Of a DNA stretch of 64,000 bases, positions 25,879-33,728 are shown in pieces. Each line of letters starts with the position of its first letter. Position 1 is the stretch's first letter. This DNA comes from Saccharothrix violaceirubra (GTDB lineage Bacteria; Actinomycetota; Actinomycetes; Mycobacteriales; Pseudonocardiaceae). The translations under genes were made by a program, and so were the position numbers. The notes beneath the pieces were generated by a model. It had not been told where the DNA came from and did not search any database. It saw only the letters and a program-made list of their open reading frames with translations. The DNA lies in NCBI RefSeq assembly GCF_014203755.1, contig NZ_JACHJS010000001.1, positions 496,001-560,000 on the forward strand. The letters run 5' to 3'.

Positions 25879-26036
25879 TCATGGGTAGGCGGGCGTCCAG
25901 TCGACGCAGGTGGGGCGTTGTCCGGTGGCCAGGAACTCCTTGAGGGCCGTGGCGAGGGTCTCGACGGGGATGCCGCTGCCGGCGGGAAACTCCTCGGAGT
26001 CCGAGTGGTAGACCGGCGAGGCCGGGTCCCCGACGG
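25879..26036 (-). repeat. Recombination tract, 3' half of immunity B
   Basis: Partner of 24673-24830. The similarity ends towards the variable N-terminal half of the gene, marking a module boundary. Confidence 0.8.
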
Positions 26037-26304
26037 GATGGCCGGGATCGTGGTCGGGATCCACGTGGTACAGGTAGCAGAAATCGTCGCCCACACAGGC
26101 CATGACCAGGTGGTCCGCCGCCGGTTCGCCGGTGAACGGGTGGGGTCGGTGCGGGCGGGTGTCGTGTTCGATGCGGGCCACGCCCGACGTGCCCCGGCTC
26201 AGGGCCACGACGAGGGAATCCACGTCCGCCGGGGTGTCGGCGACCCTGGTCTCGCCGGAGCCCGGCCTGCCGTCGTAGACCTGCCACGCCGCGGTGATGC
26301 TCAC
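25879..26304 (-). CDS. Imm1-family immunity protein (B)
   Basis: 141 residues starting at a GTG that overlaps the toxin B stop (GTGA), unlike the ATGA of other pairs. The N-terminal half (VSITAAWQVYDGRPGSGETR, then ARIEHDTRPHRPHPFTGEP) differs most from its paralogues, in step with the most divergent toxin; the C-terminal half matches immunity C closely. This pattern fits co-variation of the interacting halves. A unique stretch DDFCYLYHVDPDHDPGHP replaces GYGYLGYLDPDHDF. Confidence 0.87.
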   Translation of the reverse strand: MSITAAWQVYDGRPGSGETRVADTPADVDSLVVALSRGTSGVARIEHDTRPHRPHPFTGEPAADHLVMACVGDDFCYLYHVDPDHDPGHPVGDPASPVYHSDSEEFPAGSGIPVETLATALKEFLATGQRPTCVDWTPAYP

Positions 26305-26942
26305 TGGACTCCTCGGTAGGTCACTGGGGTTCCGTCGTGCTCGATCACGGTCAACGTCGCGCCCGGAGGCAGGACGTACTTCAGGATCTTGTCGCAGGTC
26401 GCCTGGAACCTCCGGTTGTGGGGCTCGCGTCCGCACACCATGCGGTCGATGACCAGGGTCTCCCGGCGCCGTCCTTCCGTGCGCATCCGTACCGCCAGTT
26501 TGATCTCCATGTGCTTGGCGAGTTCGAGTTCCGGTGCCCGCCGGCCGAAAGCCGCGGCGAGGAATTCGAACGCCGGCCGGTGCCACTCGTCCGCCGAACC
26601 GCTCCGCAACACCGTCGAGTCGGTTCCGGGGCCGAGCCACCGACCCTGGGCCCGGGCACCTCGCACGCCGGCCGGGATCTCCTGGCGGATGCGGTCGACG
26701 TCCCGGCCCGGAGGTTTCGAGGGCAGGGGTGCGAGATGGTCGGCGAGGGTGTTGATGTGGGTGTGCAGTGCCTGTGCGGTCTGGAGCAGTTCGGTGCAGC
26801 GGCGGTAGGCCTCGGCGAAGGTGTCGGTGGTGGCGATGACCTCGGGGTCCGAGGTGCCGGTCGTGGTGTGGGCGAGGAGGGCGACGGGGAGGGTGTCGGC
26901 CGCGGTGCGGAGGGTGTGTGCCACGTCCGACAGGGAGGCCAT
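26301..26942 (-). CDS. DddA/SCP1.201-like deaminase toxin (B)
   Basis: 213 residues, the shortest intact copy. The N-terminal helical domain lacks 14 residues found in A and C after LPVALL, a clean in-frame 42-base deletion between similar GCC-CTC-CTC-GCC stretches. The deaminase domain is more divergent: HMEIKLA (H144, E146), C170 and C183 (again twelve residues apart), LPPGATLTVIEHDG. It stops YRGVQ, without the EGEG end. The ATG follows immunity A by about 79 bases with a GGAG-type ribosome site. The core catalytic residues are intact, so it is probably active. Confidence 0.84.
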   Translation of the reverse strand: MASLSDVAHTLRTAADTLPVALLAHTTTGTSDPEVIATTDTFAEAYRRCTELLQTAQALHTHINTLADHLAPLPSKPPGRDVDRIRQEIPAGVRGARAQGRWLGPGTDSTVLRSGSADEWHRPAFEFLAAAFGRRAPELELAKHMEIKLAVRMRTEGRRRETLVIDRMVCGREPHNRRFQATCDKILKYVLPPGATLTVIEHDGTPVTYRGVQ

Positions 26943-27178
26943 CGGGTGTCTCCCGGAGGGTTGTCGCAGGAGTGGATGTCGGTGTGAGGTGGTCGACCTT
27001 GGGCTTGGGCGACTTCGGGCGTCATGGGGAGGCGGGTGTCCAGTCGACGCAGGTCGGCCGTTGTGCCGTGGCCAGGAACTCCTTGAGGGCCGATGTGAGG
27101 GTTTCCACGGGGATGCCGCTGCCGGCGTCGAACTCCTCGGAGTCCGAGTGGTAGACCGGCGAGGCCGGGTCGCCGACC
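26928..27178 (-). repeat. Recombination tract, A/B junction copy
   Basis: Partner of 24100-24350. It spans the toxin B start codon, the inter-pair spacer and the last ~155 bases of immunity A. Near identity implies recent duplication or gene conversion. Confidence 0.85.
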
Positions 27179-27453
27179 GGGTGGCCGAAGTCGTGGTCCG
27201 GGTCGAGGTAGCCGAGGTAGCCGTAGCCGGCGTGGACGGCTGCGGTGAGGACGTGGTCGGCACCCGGTTTGCCGGTGAACGGCGCGGGGACGAGGGGGCG
27301 ATCCGCGTGGTGGATCCGTGCGGTCTCGGCCACGTCGTCGCTCAGGAGGCCGACGAGGTCGTCGACTTCGGCATCCGTGGTGACGGTCCTGATCGCGCCC
27401 TTGTCGGGGCCGCCGTCGACGTCGCGGATGGACCAGCGGGCGGTGAAACTCAT
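27022..27453 (-). CDS. Imm1-family immunity protein (A)
   Basis: 143 residues, MSFTARWSIRDVDGGPDKG at the start, coupled to toxin A by ATGA. It has ARIHHADRPLVPAPFTGKPGADH, GYGYLGYLDPDHDFGHPVGDPASPVY and the tail DAGSGIPVETLTSALKEFL with TCVDWTPASP. The terminal half is almost identical to immunity D and not to B or C, so the array contains two alternating 3' allele types. Cognate antidote of toxin A by position; family function by homology. Confidence 0.88.
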   Translation of the reverse strand: MSFTARWSIRDVDGGPDKGAIRTVTTDAEVDDLVGLLSDDVAETARIHHADRPLVPAPFTGKPGADHVLTAAVHAGYGYLGYLDPDHDFGHPVGDPASPVYHSDSEEFDAGSGIPVETLTSALKEFLATAQRPTCVDWTPASP

Positions 27454-28133
27454 CCTTCTCCTTCGTAGACGACTCGGGTGCCGGTGCGCTCGACCACCGT
27501 CAGGCGGGTTCCGCGCGGGAGGAAGTACTTGAGGTAACGGTCGCAGGTGTAGTCGTCGTCCCGATCTTCCGGCCGCCGGCCGCACACCTCCCGGTCGATC
27601 ACCATCGTCTCGTCGGTCAGGCGTTCGTGGCGCATTCGCATCGCGAGTTTGACCTCGACGTGCGTGGCGAGTCGGCTCACCGGGTGCTTCACCGTTCCGG
27701 TCGTGGCCCGGATGAAATCCAGTGCGCGATCGTGCCACTCGTCCCGCTTCCCGCTGCGCAGGACGACCGTGTCGCCGTCGGCGCGGACCCAGCGGCCCTG
27801 GGCTTCTGTTCCGCGTGGTCGTCGGGGGAGTGCCTGGCTGGTCTTCTCGATCCGGGGCGCCGATGGGGTGGTGTCGGGTGCGAGATGGTCGGCGAGGGTG
27901 TTGATGTGGGTGTGGAGTGCCTGTGCGGTCTGGAGCAGTTCGGTGCAGCGGCGGTAGGCCTCGGCGAAGGTGTCGGTGGTGGCGATGATCTCGGGGTCCG
28001 ACGTGCCGACGGTGGTGTGGGCGAGGAGGGTGGCGGCGGCTTCGGCCGCGTCGGCCGCGTCGGCGAGGAGGGCGATGGGGAGGGTGTCGGCCGCGGTGCG
28101 GAGGGTGTGTGCCACGTCCGACAGGGAGGTCAT
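27450..28133 (-). CDS. DddA/SCP1.201-like deaminase toxin (A), first gene of the array
   Basis: 227 residues. Helical N-terminal domain 1-85 (MTSLSDVAHTLRTAADTLP), short linker, then deaminase with HVE (H158, E160), C184 and C197, and LPRGTRLTVVERTG. Domain order and length match copy C. The ATG has GGGAGG upstream and lies 16 bases after the stop of a glycosyltransferase gene on the same strand, so the array may be read from that operon's promoter. The upstream spacer differs from the ~80-base spacers inside the array, as expected for its outer border. Confidence 0.85.
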   Translation of the reverse strand: MTSLSDVAHTLRTAADTLPIALLADAADAAEAAATLLAHTTVGTSDPEIIATTDTFAEAYRRCTELLQTAQALHTHINTLADHLAPDTTPSAPRIEKTSQALPRRPRGTEAQGRWVRADGDTVVLRSGKRDEWHDRALDFIRATTGTVKHPVSRLATHVEVKLAMRMRHERLTDETMVIDREVCGRRPEDRDDDYTCDRYLKYFLPRGTRLTVVERTGTRVVYEGEG

Positions 28134-28149
28134 GGCGAACCTCCCGGAG

Positions 28150-29232
28150 TCAGCGTGAAGCGGCCCGACGATAAGCCTCGACGGTCTTCTCCGCCGTCCG
28201 GCGCCACGTGAACTCGGCCGCGTGTGCCCGCCGTGCCGCCTGCGCCACCGGGTCGGGGGTGGTTTCCACGGCGACCGTCAACGCGTCCGCCAAACCCTCG
28301 GTGTCGCCGAACGGCACGTGGGTGGCGTGGCCGCCCGCCACCTCGCGCAACGCCGGCACGTCCGAGCACACCACGGGCACGTGGCACGCCAACGCCTCCA
28401 GCACCGGCAGGCCGAAGCCCTCGTCGCGGGACGGCAGCACCAGCGCCGCGGCACCCGCCACGATCGCGCGCAGGTCCGGCTCGCCCAGGTAACCGGTCCG
28501 CAGGACGCGACCGTCCACACCGGACCGATGCGGGCCGGCCAGGACCAGCGGGGGCAGTTCGGGGCGCGAGGCGTGCGCGGTCAGCAACGGCTCCAGGCCC
28601 TTGCGCGGTCCGCCCGCGCCCACGAACAGCAGGTACTCGCGCGGCAGGTGCAGCCTCGACCGCAACGCCTCCGACGGCGGCTGCGCGGCGAACCACGCCG
28701 GGTCCACGCCCAGCGGCGTCACGACGATCTTGTCCGGCGCCACGCCCAGCCGCTCGGCCACGGTGGCCGCGACCGCGTGCGTCGGCGTGCACACCACGGC
28801 CGCCCGGTGGGCCGACTGCCGGACCAGTTCCGGCAGCCGCCGGTCCGACGGGGGCAGGTCGCCGGGCGCGTCGAGGAACGCCAGGTCGTGGATCGTGGTC
28901 ACGCCACCCGCGCGCAACGACGGCGGCAGCACGAAGTTCGTCGCGTGCATGACGTCGGACGGCCCCGCCAGCAACTCCACCGGCGGGAACGGGAACCGCA
29001 GCCACGCCTGCCGCAACAGCCGCGCCGACACCGGCAGACCGCGCGCCACGACCTCGTGCGGCAACACCGTCCGCAGCCCGCGCCACCCGCGCAGCGTGAA
29101 CGCCACCGCGCGCACGTCCACGTCGTCGGTCGACGCCAGTTCCTCGGCCAACGCGGCCGTGTACCGGCCGATCCCCGTGCGGTGCCCCAGCAACGGCGTG
29201 CCGTCGATGAGCACCTTCAACGGCCTAGCCAC
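28150..29232 (-). CDS. GT4-family glycosyltransferase
   Basis: 360 residues with the GT-B fold: acceptor-side KVLIDGTPLLGHRTGIGRYT near the start, the hinge region FVGAGGPRKGLEPLL, and the nucleotide-sugar site SRDEGFGLPVLEALACHVPVV, whose two glutamates define family GT4. The GTG at 29232 (VARPLKVLIDG) overlaps the upstream fusion gene's stop by eight bases; the ATG at 29286 would overlap it by 62. It probably extends a wall or surface polysaccharide; donor and acceptor are unknown. It is the last gene before the toxin array on the same strand. Confidence 0.88.
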   Translation of the reverse strand: MARPLKVLIDGTPLLGHRTGIGRYTAALAEELASTDDVDVRAVAFTLRGWRGLRTVLPHEVVARGLPVSARLLRQAWLRFPFPPVELLAGPSDVMHATNFVLPPSLRAGGVTTIHDLAFLDAPGDLPPSDRRLPELVRQSAHRAAVVCTPTHAVAATVAERLGVAPDKIVVTPLGVDPAWFAAQPPSEALRSRLHLPREYLLFVGAGGPRKGLEPLLTAHASRPELPPLVLAGPHRSGVDGRVLRTGYLGEPDLRAIVAGAAALVLPSRDEGFGLPVLEALACHVPVVCSDVPALREVAGGHATHVPFGDTEGLADALTVAVETTPDPVAQAARRAHAAEFTWRRTAEKTVEAYRRAASR

Positions 29233-31714
29233 GGCGCAGCTTCTTGAGCACCCGGCCGGTCGCGCGGCGGGCCACCTCGCCGGCACCGCCCGCGTCCAGG
29301 TACTCCTTGACCAGCTTCACGTCGCGCTGGAGCTTCTCGCCCAACGCCAACGGCCGGTTGCGCACCAGCGTCGCCGAACCGGGCAGCCGGTCGGTGGCCG
29401 GGCGCGGGTCGCGGCAGAACTCGACCAGCGGCGCCAGCGCCACCTCCCATGTGAACCGCTCCCGCACGGCCGCGATCCGCTCGGCGCACGCGTCGGCGAA
29501 CTCCTTGTCGTACAACGCCTTCTCCAGGGCGTCGGCCAGCGCGTCCGGGTCCTCCGAGCCGACCACGACGCCCAGGCCCTCGCGCCGGACCAGGTCGGCG
29601 AACGAGTCGCCGTCGGTGGTCACGATCGGCAGTCCCGACCAGAGGTAGTCGAGCACGCGTGTGCGGAACGCGAACGTGGTCTCGACGTGCTCGTAGTGCG
29701 TGGTGACGCCGCAGTCCGCGTCGAGCAGCCAGTTCTGCCGGTCCTGGTAGGGCACCCACGTCTCGTTGAAGAACACGTGCGTTCCGGTCAGCTCCAGCCG
29801 CTTGGCCAACGCCCGGGTCCGCCCGGCGATGTCCATGTCCGGCACCTCGGGGTTGGGGTGCTTCATCCCGAGGAACACCAGTCGGACGTCGGGTCGCCGG
29901 GCCCGCAGCGTGTCGATCGCGGCGACCAGGGTCAGCGGGTCGAACCAGCTGTAGACGCCGCCGGCCCACAGCACGACCTTGTCCGACTCGGCGAGGCCGA
30001 GCGTGGCCCGCAGTCCTGGCCCGGTGCGCTGCGGCGGCTTGCCGGAGAGCCCGAACGGCGCGATCGCCAGCAGCGACCGCACCGTGGGGTCGTTGTCGTA
30101 CAGCGACGGGGTCAGCCGGCCCAGTGCCGCCAGGTGCCCGAGCCAGAAGTGCCGCTGCCGTTCGGACGCGCACAGGAAGAAGTCGCCGCGGCGGAGCTGG
30201 TTGTTGAGCACCTTCGTCACGCCGAGCAGGTCCTTCTCCCGCTGCTCGTCCGTGTCGTCCTTGCCCTGCTCCAGCAGTTCCAGGTGCATCGGGTCGTACA
30301 TGTCGCAGACCACGATCTTGGTGTTCGCGGCGTCCTTCAACGACGGCACGTACTCCATCGCGTGACCCTGCAACACGACGACGTCCGCCCACGCCACCTG
30401 CTCGCCGACATCCCCGGTCCGCACCCGCAGTACGGGGAACGGCGCGTCGGGCGGCGTGCACAGCGGGTTCACCGTGACCAGGCGGACCTCGTGCTCGCCG
30501 GACAGCACGTCGGCCATGTTCCAGGCCCGGATCGCGGGGCCGGCCATCTTCTCCGAGATCGCGTCGCCGGTCAGCACGAGCACGCGCCGCGGCCGGCCGA
30601 AGACCTCGTCCAGGCCGAACAGGTCGACGAGGATCTCGTGCGCGGCCAGGTAGCGCGGCAGCGGGTAGGCGGGCTCCATCGCCTTGCGCATCAACGGGAC
30701 CAGGTCCGCGTCCGTGCGGCGGCGGGCCGCCTGCTCCTTCTTGCGCGACTCGGCCAGCGACGGCATCAGCTCGACGAACTGGTCGATCGCCAGGAACCCG
30801 GCGAGCGCCTGGCGGGGGACGGGCACGGGTGCCGCGTCGTCGGCCGGGTCGGCCGGGCGGCGGGTGATCTCGAGCTGCCGGGGGTCGATGTCGCCGCGCG
30901 CGGTGGCCCGGCGGACGACCAGGGCGAGCGCGGCGGGCAGGACCTTCGCCAGGGTTTCGTCCGAGAGGTTCTTGTAGAGCGCGGCCAACGCGTTGCGCTC
31001 CAACAGGTACAGCTCGCGACTGATGTCCACTGTGGACATCGAAGCGTGGTGCCGGTGGTAGGTCAGGGACGCCGGTTCGTAGCGGACCCGCCAGCCGCGA
31101 AGGTTCATCCGCCAGCCGAGGTCGACGTCCTCGTAGAACATGAAGAACCGCTCGTCGAACCCGTTGAGGCTCTTGAACACCGACGTCCGCACCACCAGCG
31201 CGGAGCCGGTGCCGAACAGCACGTCGCGGGGCACGTCGTGGGAGCCGTCGTCGGGCTGCCCGGCGTGCCGCTTGTAGCCCATGCCGAACCAGGTCAGGCC
31301 GCCGTCGACGAAGTCGATCGTCCGGCCCTCCCAGTCCAGGACCTTGCTCGCGACCGCGCCGACGCCGGGCTCCCGGCGCAGCACGCGGACGGCCTCGGTG
31401 AGCCAGTCGCGGTGCGGGCGGGCGTCGTTGTTGAGGAACGCCAGGACCGCTCCCGTGGCGTGCTCGACGCCGAGGTTGCAGCCGCCCGCGAAACCCTGGT
31501 TGGTGGGCGAGTCCACCACCGTCACGTCGGGGAACGCCGCGCGGATGCGGTCCGCGCCGCCGTCACCGGATGCGTTGTCCACCACGACGACCTGGAGTTT
31601 GTCCGCCGGGTAGGCGAGGTCGTCGCGGAGCGCGCGCAGGCAGGTGATGGTGTCCTCCGCGCCGCGGTAGTTGACCACGACCACGGACACTTCGGGCAGG
31701 ATCGCTCGCTCCAC
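29225..31714 (-). CDS. Two-domain glycosyltransferase, GT2 fused to GT4-like
   Basis: 829 residues with two catalytic units. Residues 1-300 are a GT2 inverting transferase (VSVVVVNYRGAEDTI, VVVDNASGDGG, FLNNDARP, FYEDVDLGWRMNLRGW) like rhamnosyltransferases. A helical linker follows (about 300-370). Residues about 380-760 form a GT-B-type domain: VLVLTGDAISEKMAGPAIRAWNMA opens it, VLWAGGVYSWFDPLTL lies at the hinge, and GVTTHYEHVETTFAFRTRVLDYLWSGLPIV is the nucleotide-sugar side. Fusions like this add two sugars in sequence. The GTG start is at 31712-31714. It is coupled to the GT4 gene downstream by an eight-base overlap. Confidence 0.88.
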   Translation of the reverse strand: MERAILPEVSVVVVNYRGAEDTITCLRALRDDLAYPADKLQVVVVDNASGDGGADRIRAAFPDVTVVDSPTNQGFAGGCNLGVEHATGAVLAFLNNDARPHRDWLTEAVRVLRREPGVGAVASKVLDWEGRTIDFVDGGLTWFGMGYKRHAGQPDDGSHDVPRDVLFGTGSALVVRTSVFKSLNGFDERFFMFYEDVDLGWRMNLRGWRVRYEPASLTYHRHHASMSTVDISRELYLLERNALAALYKNLSDETLAKVLPAALALVVRRATARGDIDPRQLEITRRPADPADDAAPVPVPRQALAGFLAIDQFVELMPSLAESRKKEQAARRRTDADLVPLMRKAMEPAYPLPRYLAAHEILVDLFGLDEVFGRPRRVLVLTGDAISEKMAGPAIRAWNMADVLSGEHEVRLVTVNPLCTPPDAPFPVLRVRTGDVGEQVAWADVVVLQGHAMEYVPSLKDAANTKIVVCDMYDPMHLELLEQGKDDTDEQREKDLLGVTKVLNNQLRRGDFFLCASERQRHFWLGHLAALGRLTPSLYDNDPTVRSLLAIAPFGLSGKPPQRTGPGLRATLGLAESDKVVLWAGGVYSWFDPLTLVAAIDTLRARRPDVRLVFLGMKHPNPEVPDMDIAGRTRALAKRLELTGTHVFFNETWVPYQDRQNWLLDADCGVTTHYEHVETTFAFRTRVLDYLWSGLPIVTTDGDSFADLVRREGLGVVVGSEDPDALADALEKALYDKEFADACAERIAAVRERFTWEVALAPLVEFCRDPRPATDRLPGSATLVRNRPLALGEKLQRDVKLVKEYLDAGGAGEVARRATGRVLKKLRRG

Positions 31715-31817
31715 GCGTCAAGCCTGCCTCATCACGCTCCGCAGTGTGACGTGAAGGTGGTCTATGCCTCCGAAGAGGGGGCTCGCCCGAGTCGCGCTGT
31801 GCGTTCGGGAACGCGGA

Positions 31818-33728
31818 TCAGCAGACCTCGTCGGCGAACGCGCCGGCGGGCAGGTCGTGCGGTCGGTCCGCCAGCCCGCTGCGGTGGACCACCCCGCACA
31901 GGGCGTCGTGCCAGACGGCCGGGTCCGCGGACTCGACGCCGACGCCCTCCACGGCGTAGCCCGGAACGGCCGGACCGGGGACGTCCTCCAGGCTCTCCGT
32001 GCCGCGGCCGATCAACGCGGGCAGGCCCCACAGGACGTTCCAGCGCCAGCTCACGTCGAGCGTGCCGTCGAGGGTGATGGTCACCTCGTCGTCGGCCGAC
32101 ACCAGGCCGGAGACGACGGTGTCGTCGGGCAGCGTGGTGCGGCGTTCCTGTTCGCCCGTGCGCAGGTCGTGGATGCGGACCGTGTGGTCGTCGGCCACGG
32201 CCAGGGTGCCGTCCGCGAGCGCGACGGCGGTGGTCCGGCCGACCTCGAACCCGGCGCCGCCGCTGCCGTCGCCGATCTTGAAGGTGCGCGCGGAACCCGC
32301 CGCCGTGACGAGGACGAGGTCGTCGCCGTCCGCCGCGGCATAGGGTGCGGTCGCGTGGATCGGCGGCCCCAGGCGGGTTCCGCGCTCCCAGACCGTGGTG
32401 TCCTCGCCGCTGACGACCAGGCGCGTGTCGTCCAGGAACGCCGGGGTGCCGACGGCGTCGACGGTCGTGGGCGCCAGGCCGGGGAGGGTCCACAGCCCGA
32501 CGTGGTCCACGGTGCGGGCGGCGAGTGCGCGGGAGTCCGGCGACAGGGCGAACTCCACGCGGTCGCCCGCCGGGAAGCGGGTCGTGGTGGCGTTGAGGCG
32601 GCGTCGGGTGCCCCGGTCCCACACCTCGATCCGGCCGTCGCGCCAGAGCAGGACGACGAGCGCGCCGTCCGGCGTGACGGCGGCGCGGTGGGCGTCGGCG
32701 AACGCGCGGTCGAGGCCGTCCGGCGGCGGGATGCGCAGGACGAGCGCGGTGCCGTGGTCGTCGAGCACCACGCGGTGGCCGCCCGGTTCGGGTTCGACGC
32801 TGATCAGCCCGGCCTGGTCGGGGATCTCGACGCGGCGGGTCACGGTGCCGGTCGCGGTGTCGCCGAGGGCGAGTGCGGTGCCTTCGACCGTCGCCCACTC
32901 GGTGCCGTCCTCGGTGAACGCGCCGGTCGTGCACGGCTGCCCGGGGACCGAGCCCAGGCGCGCACCGGTCGTGGTGTCGAAGCGGGTCAGGCCGCTGTGG
33001 TCGCACTTCGTGATCGTGGGACGGGAACGCGTCGGGTCCACCGGCAGATCGTCGGGAAGATCTCTCGTCCCGGTGGTGGACATGGCGAACTTGTCCGTCC
33101 GGTCGGCGAGGATCGCTTCGCCGGACGGGAGCACGCCGAGCAGCGTGGCCGTCGTGGGCAGCGTGACGTCGGAGCCGTCGAGGCCGATCACCCGGGGTCG
33201 CCCGGCCGGTGTCGTGAAGGCGAGGAACCGGCCCGACCAGTCGCCCACCAGCGTGTCGGGGTCGGCCACGGCCTCGCGCAGGAGTTGACCGGCCTGGTCG
33301 TGGACGAGCACGCGGCCGTCCCGCACCGTGGCGATCCGGTCGTCGCCGAGCCAGGCGGCGTGGCGCCCGCCCCGGAGCGGGAGTTCGATCGCGCCGGGTC
33401 CGCCGACGTCCACGATCCCGGACAGGTTCCCGTCCTCGTCGTGGTGGGCGATGCGCGTGCCGGACGGGTTGGTGGTCGCGTGATCGGGGACGAAGCGGTC
33501 GGCGAAGCGCAGCTCCCTGGCAAGTCCGCGCAGGTCCGAGCGCGTGTCCAGGCGGTCGCGCGTGCGGTACGCGCGCAGGGTGTCGAGCAGGCGGTCCTCG
33601 ATCGTCGTCGCGGACCGGGCGCGGTCGAGGAGGTGCCGGGCCGGGTCGCCGCCGGTGTCGGGCACCAGCGTCGCCGCGAGGACCAGGGCCGTCACGGCTC
33701 CGGCGATCAACGCGGCCTTCCGGTTCAC
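31818..33728 (-). CDS. Exported or membrane-anchored beta-propeller-like protein
   Basis: 636 residues from GTG (VNRKAALIAGAVTALVLAATLVPD). The N-terminal hydrophobic stretch is a signal anchor. The rest is a run of short beta repeats with WD-like endings (IEVWDRG, VGLWTLPG, TTVWERG, VRIHDLRTG), suggesting a seven- or eight-bladed propeller (about 120-560), then a cysteine-containing tail. No enzymatic residues are recognisable; a scaffold or binding role outside the membrane is inferred. Its start overlaps the stop of the upstream GT2 gene by four bases, so it belongs to that small operon. The longer ATG-started frame at 33872 would intrude deep into the GT2 gene. Confidence 0.75.
   Translation of the reverse strand: MNRKAALIAGAVTALVLAATLVPDTGGDPARHLLDRARSATTIEDRLLDTLRAYRTRDRLDTRSDLRGLARELRFADRFVPDHATTNPSGTRIAHHDEDGNLSGIVDVGGPGAIELPLRGGRHAAWLGDDRIATVRDGRVLVHDQAGQLLREAVADPDTLVGDWSGRFLAFTTPAGRPRVIGLDGSDVTLPTTATLLGVLPSGEAILADRTDKFAMSTTGTRDLPDDLPVDPTRSRPTITKCDHSGLTRFDTTTGARLGSVPGQPCTTGAFTEDGTEWATVEGTALALGDTATGTVTRRVEIPDQAGLISVEPEPGGHRVVLDDHGTALVLRIPPPDGLDRAFADAHRAAVTPDGALVVLLWRDGRIEVWDRGTRRRLNATTTRFPAGDRVEFALSPDSRALAARTVDHVGLWTLPGLAPTTVDAVGTPAFLDDTRLVVSGEDTTVWERGTRLGPPIHATAPYAAADGDDLVLVTAAGSARTFKIGDGSGGAGFEVGRTTAVALADGTLAVADDHTVRIHDLRTGEQERRTTLPDDTVVSGLVSADDEVTITLDGTLDVSWRWNVLWGLPALIGRGTESLEDVPGPAVPGYAVEGVGVESADPAVWHDALCGVVHRSGLADRPHDLPAGAFADEVC

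Noticed and set aside
22190..28133. Transposon or prophage origin of the toxin array
   Set aside because: No transposase, integrase, phage gene, terminal inverted repeat or target duplication could be seen; tandem duplication explains the pattern.
28601..32077. 1158-codon plus-strand open frame
   Set aside because: Antisense to the glycosyltransferase operon, low-complexity Arg/His/Gln composition, no ribosome site or domain.
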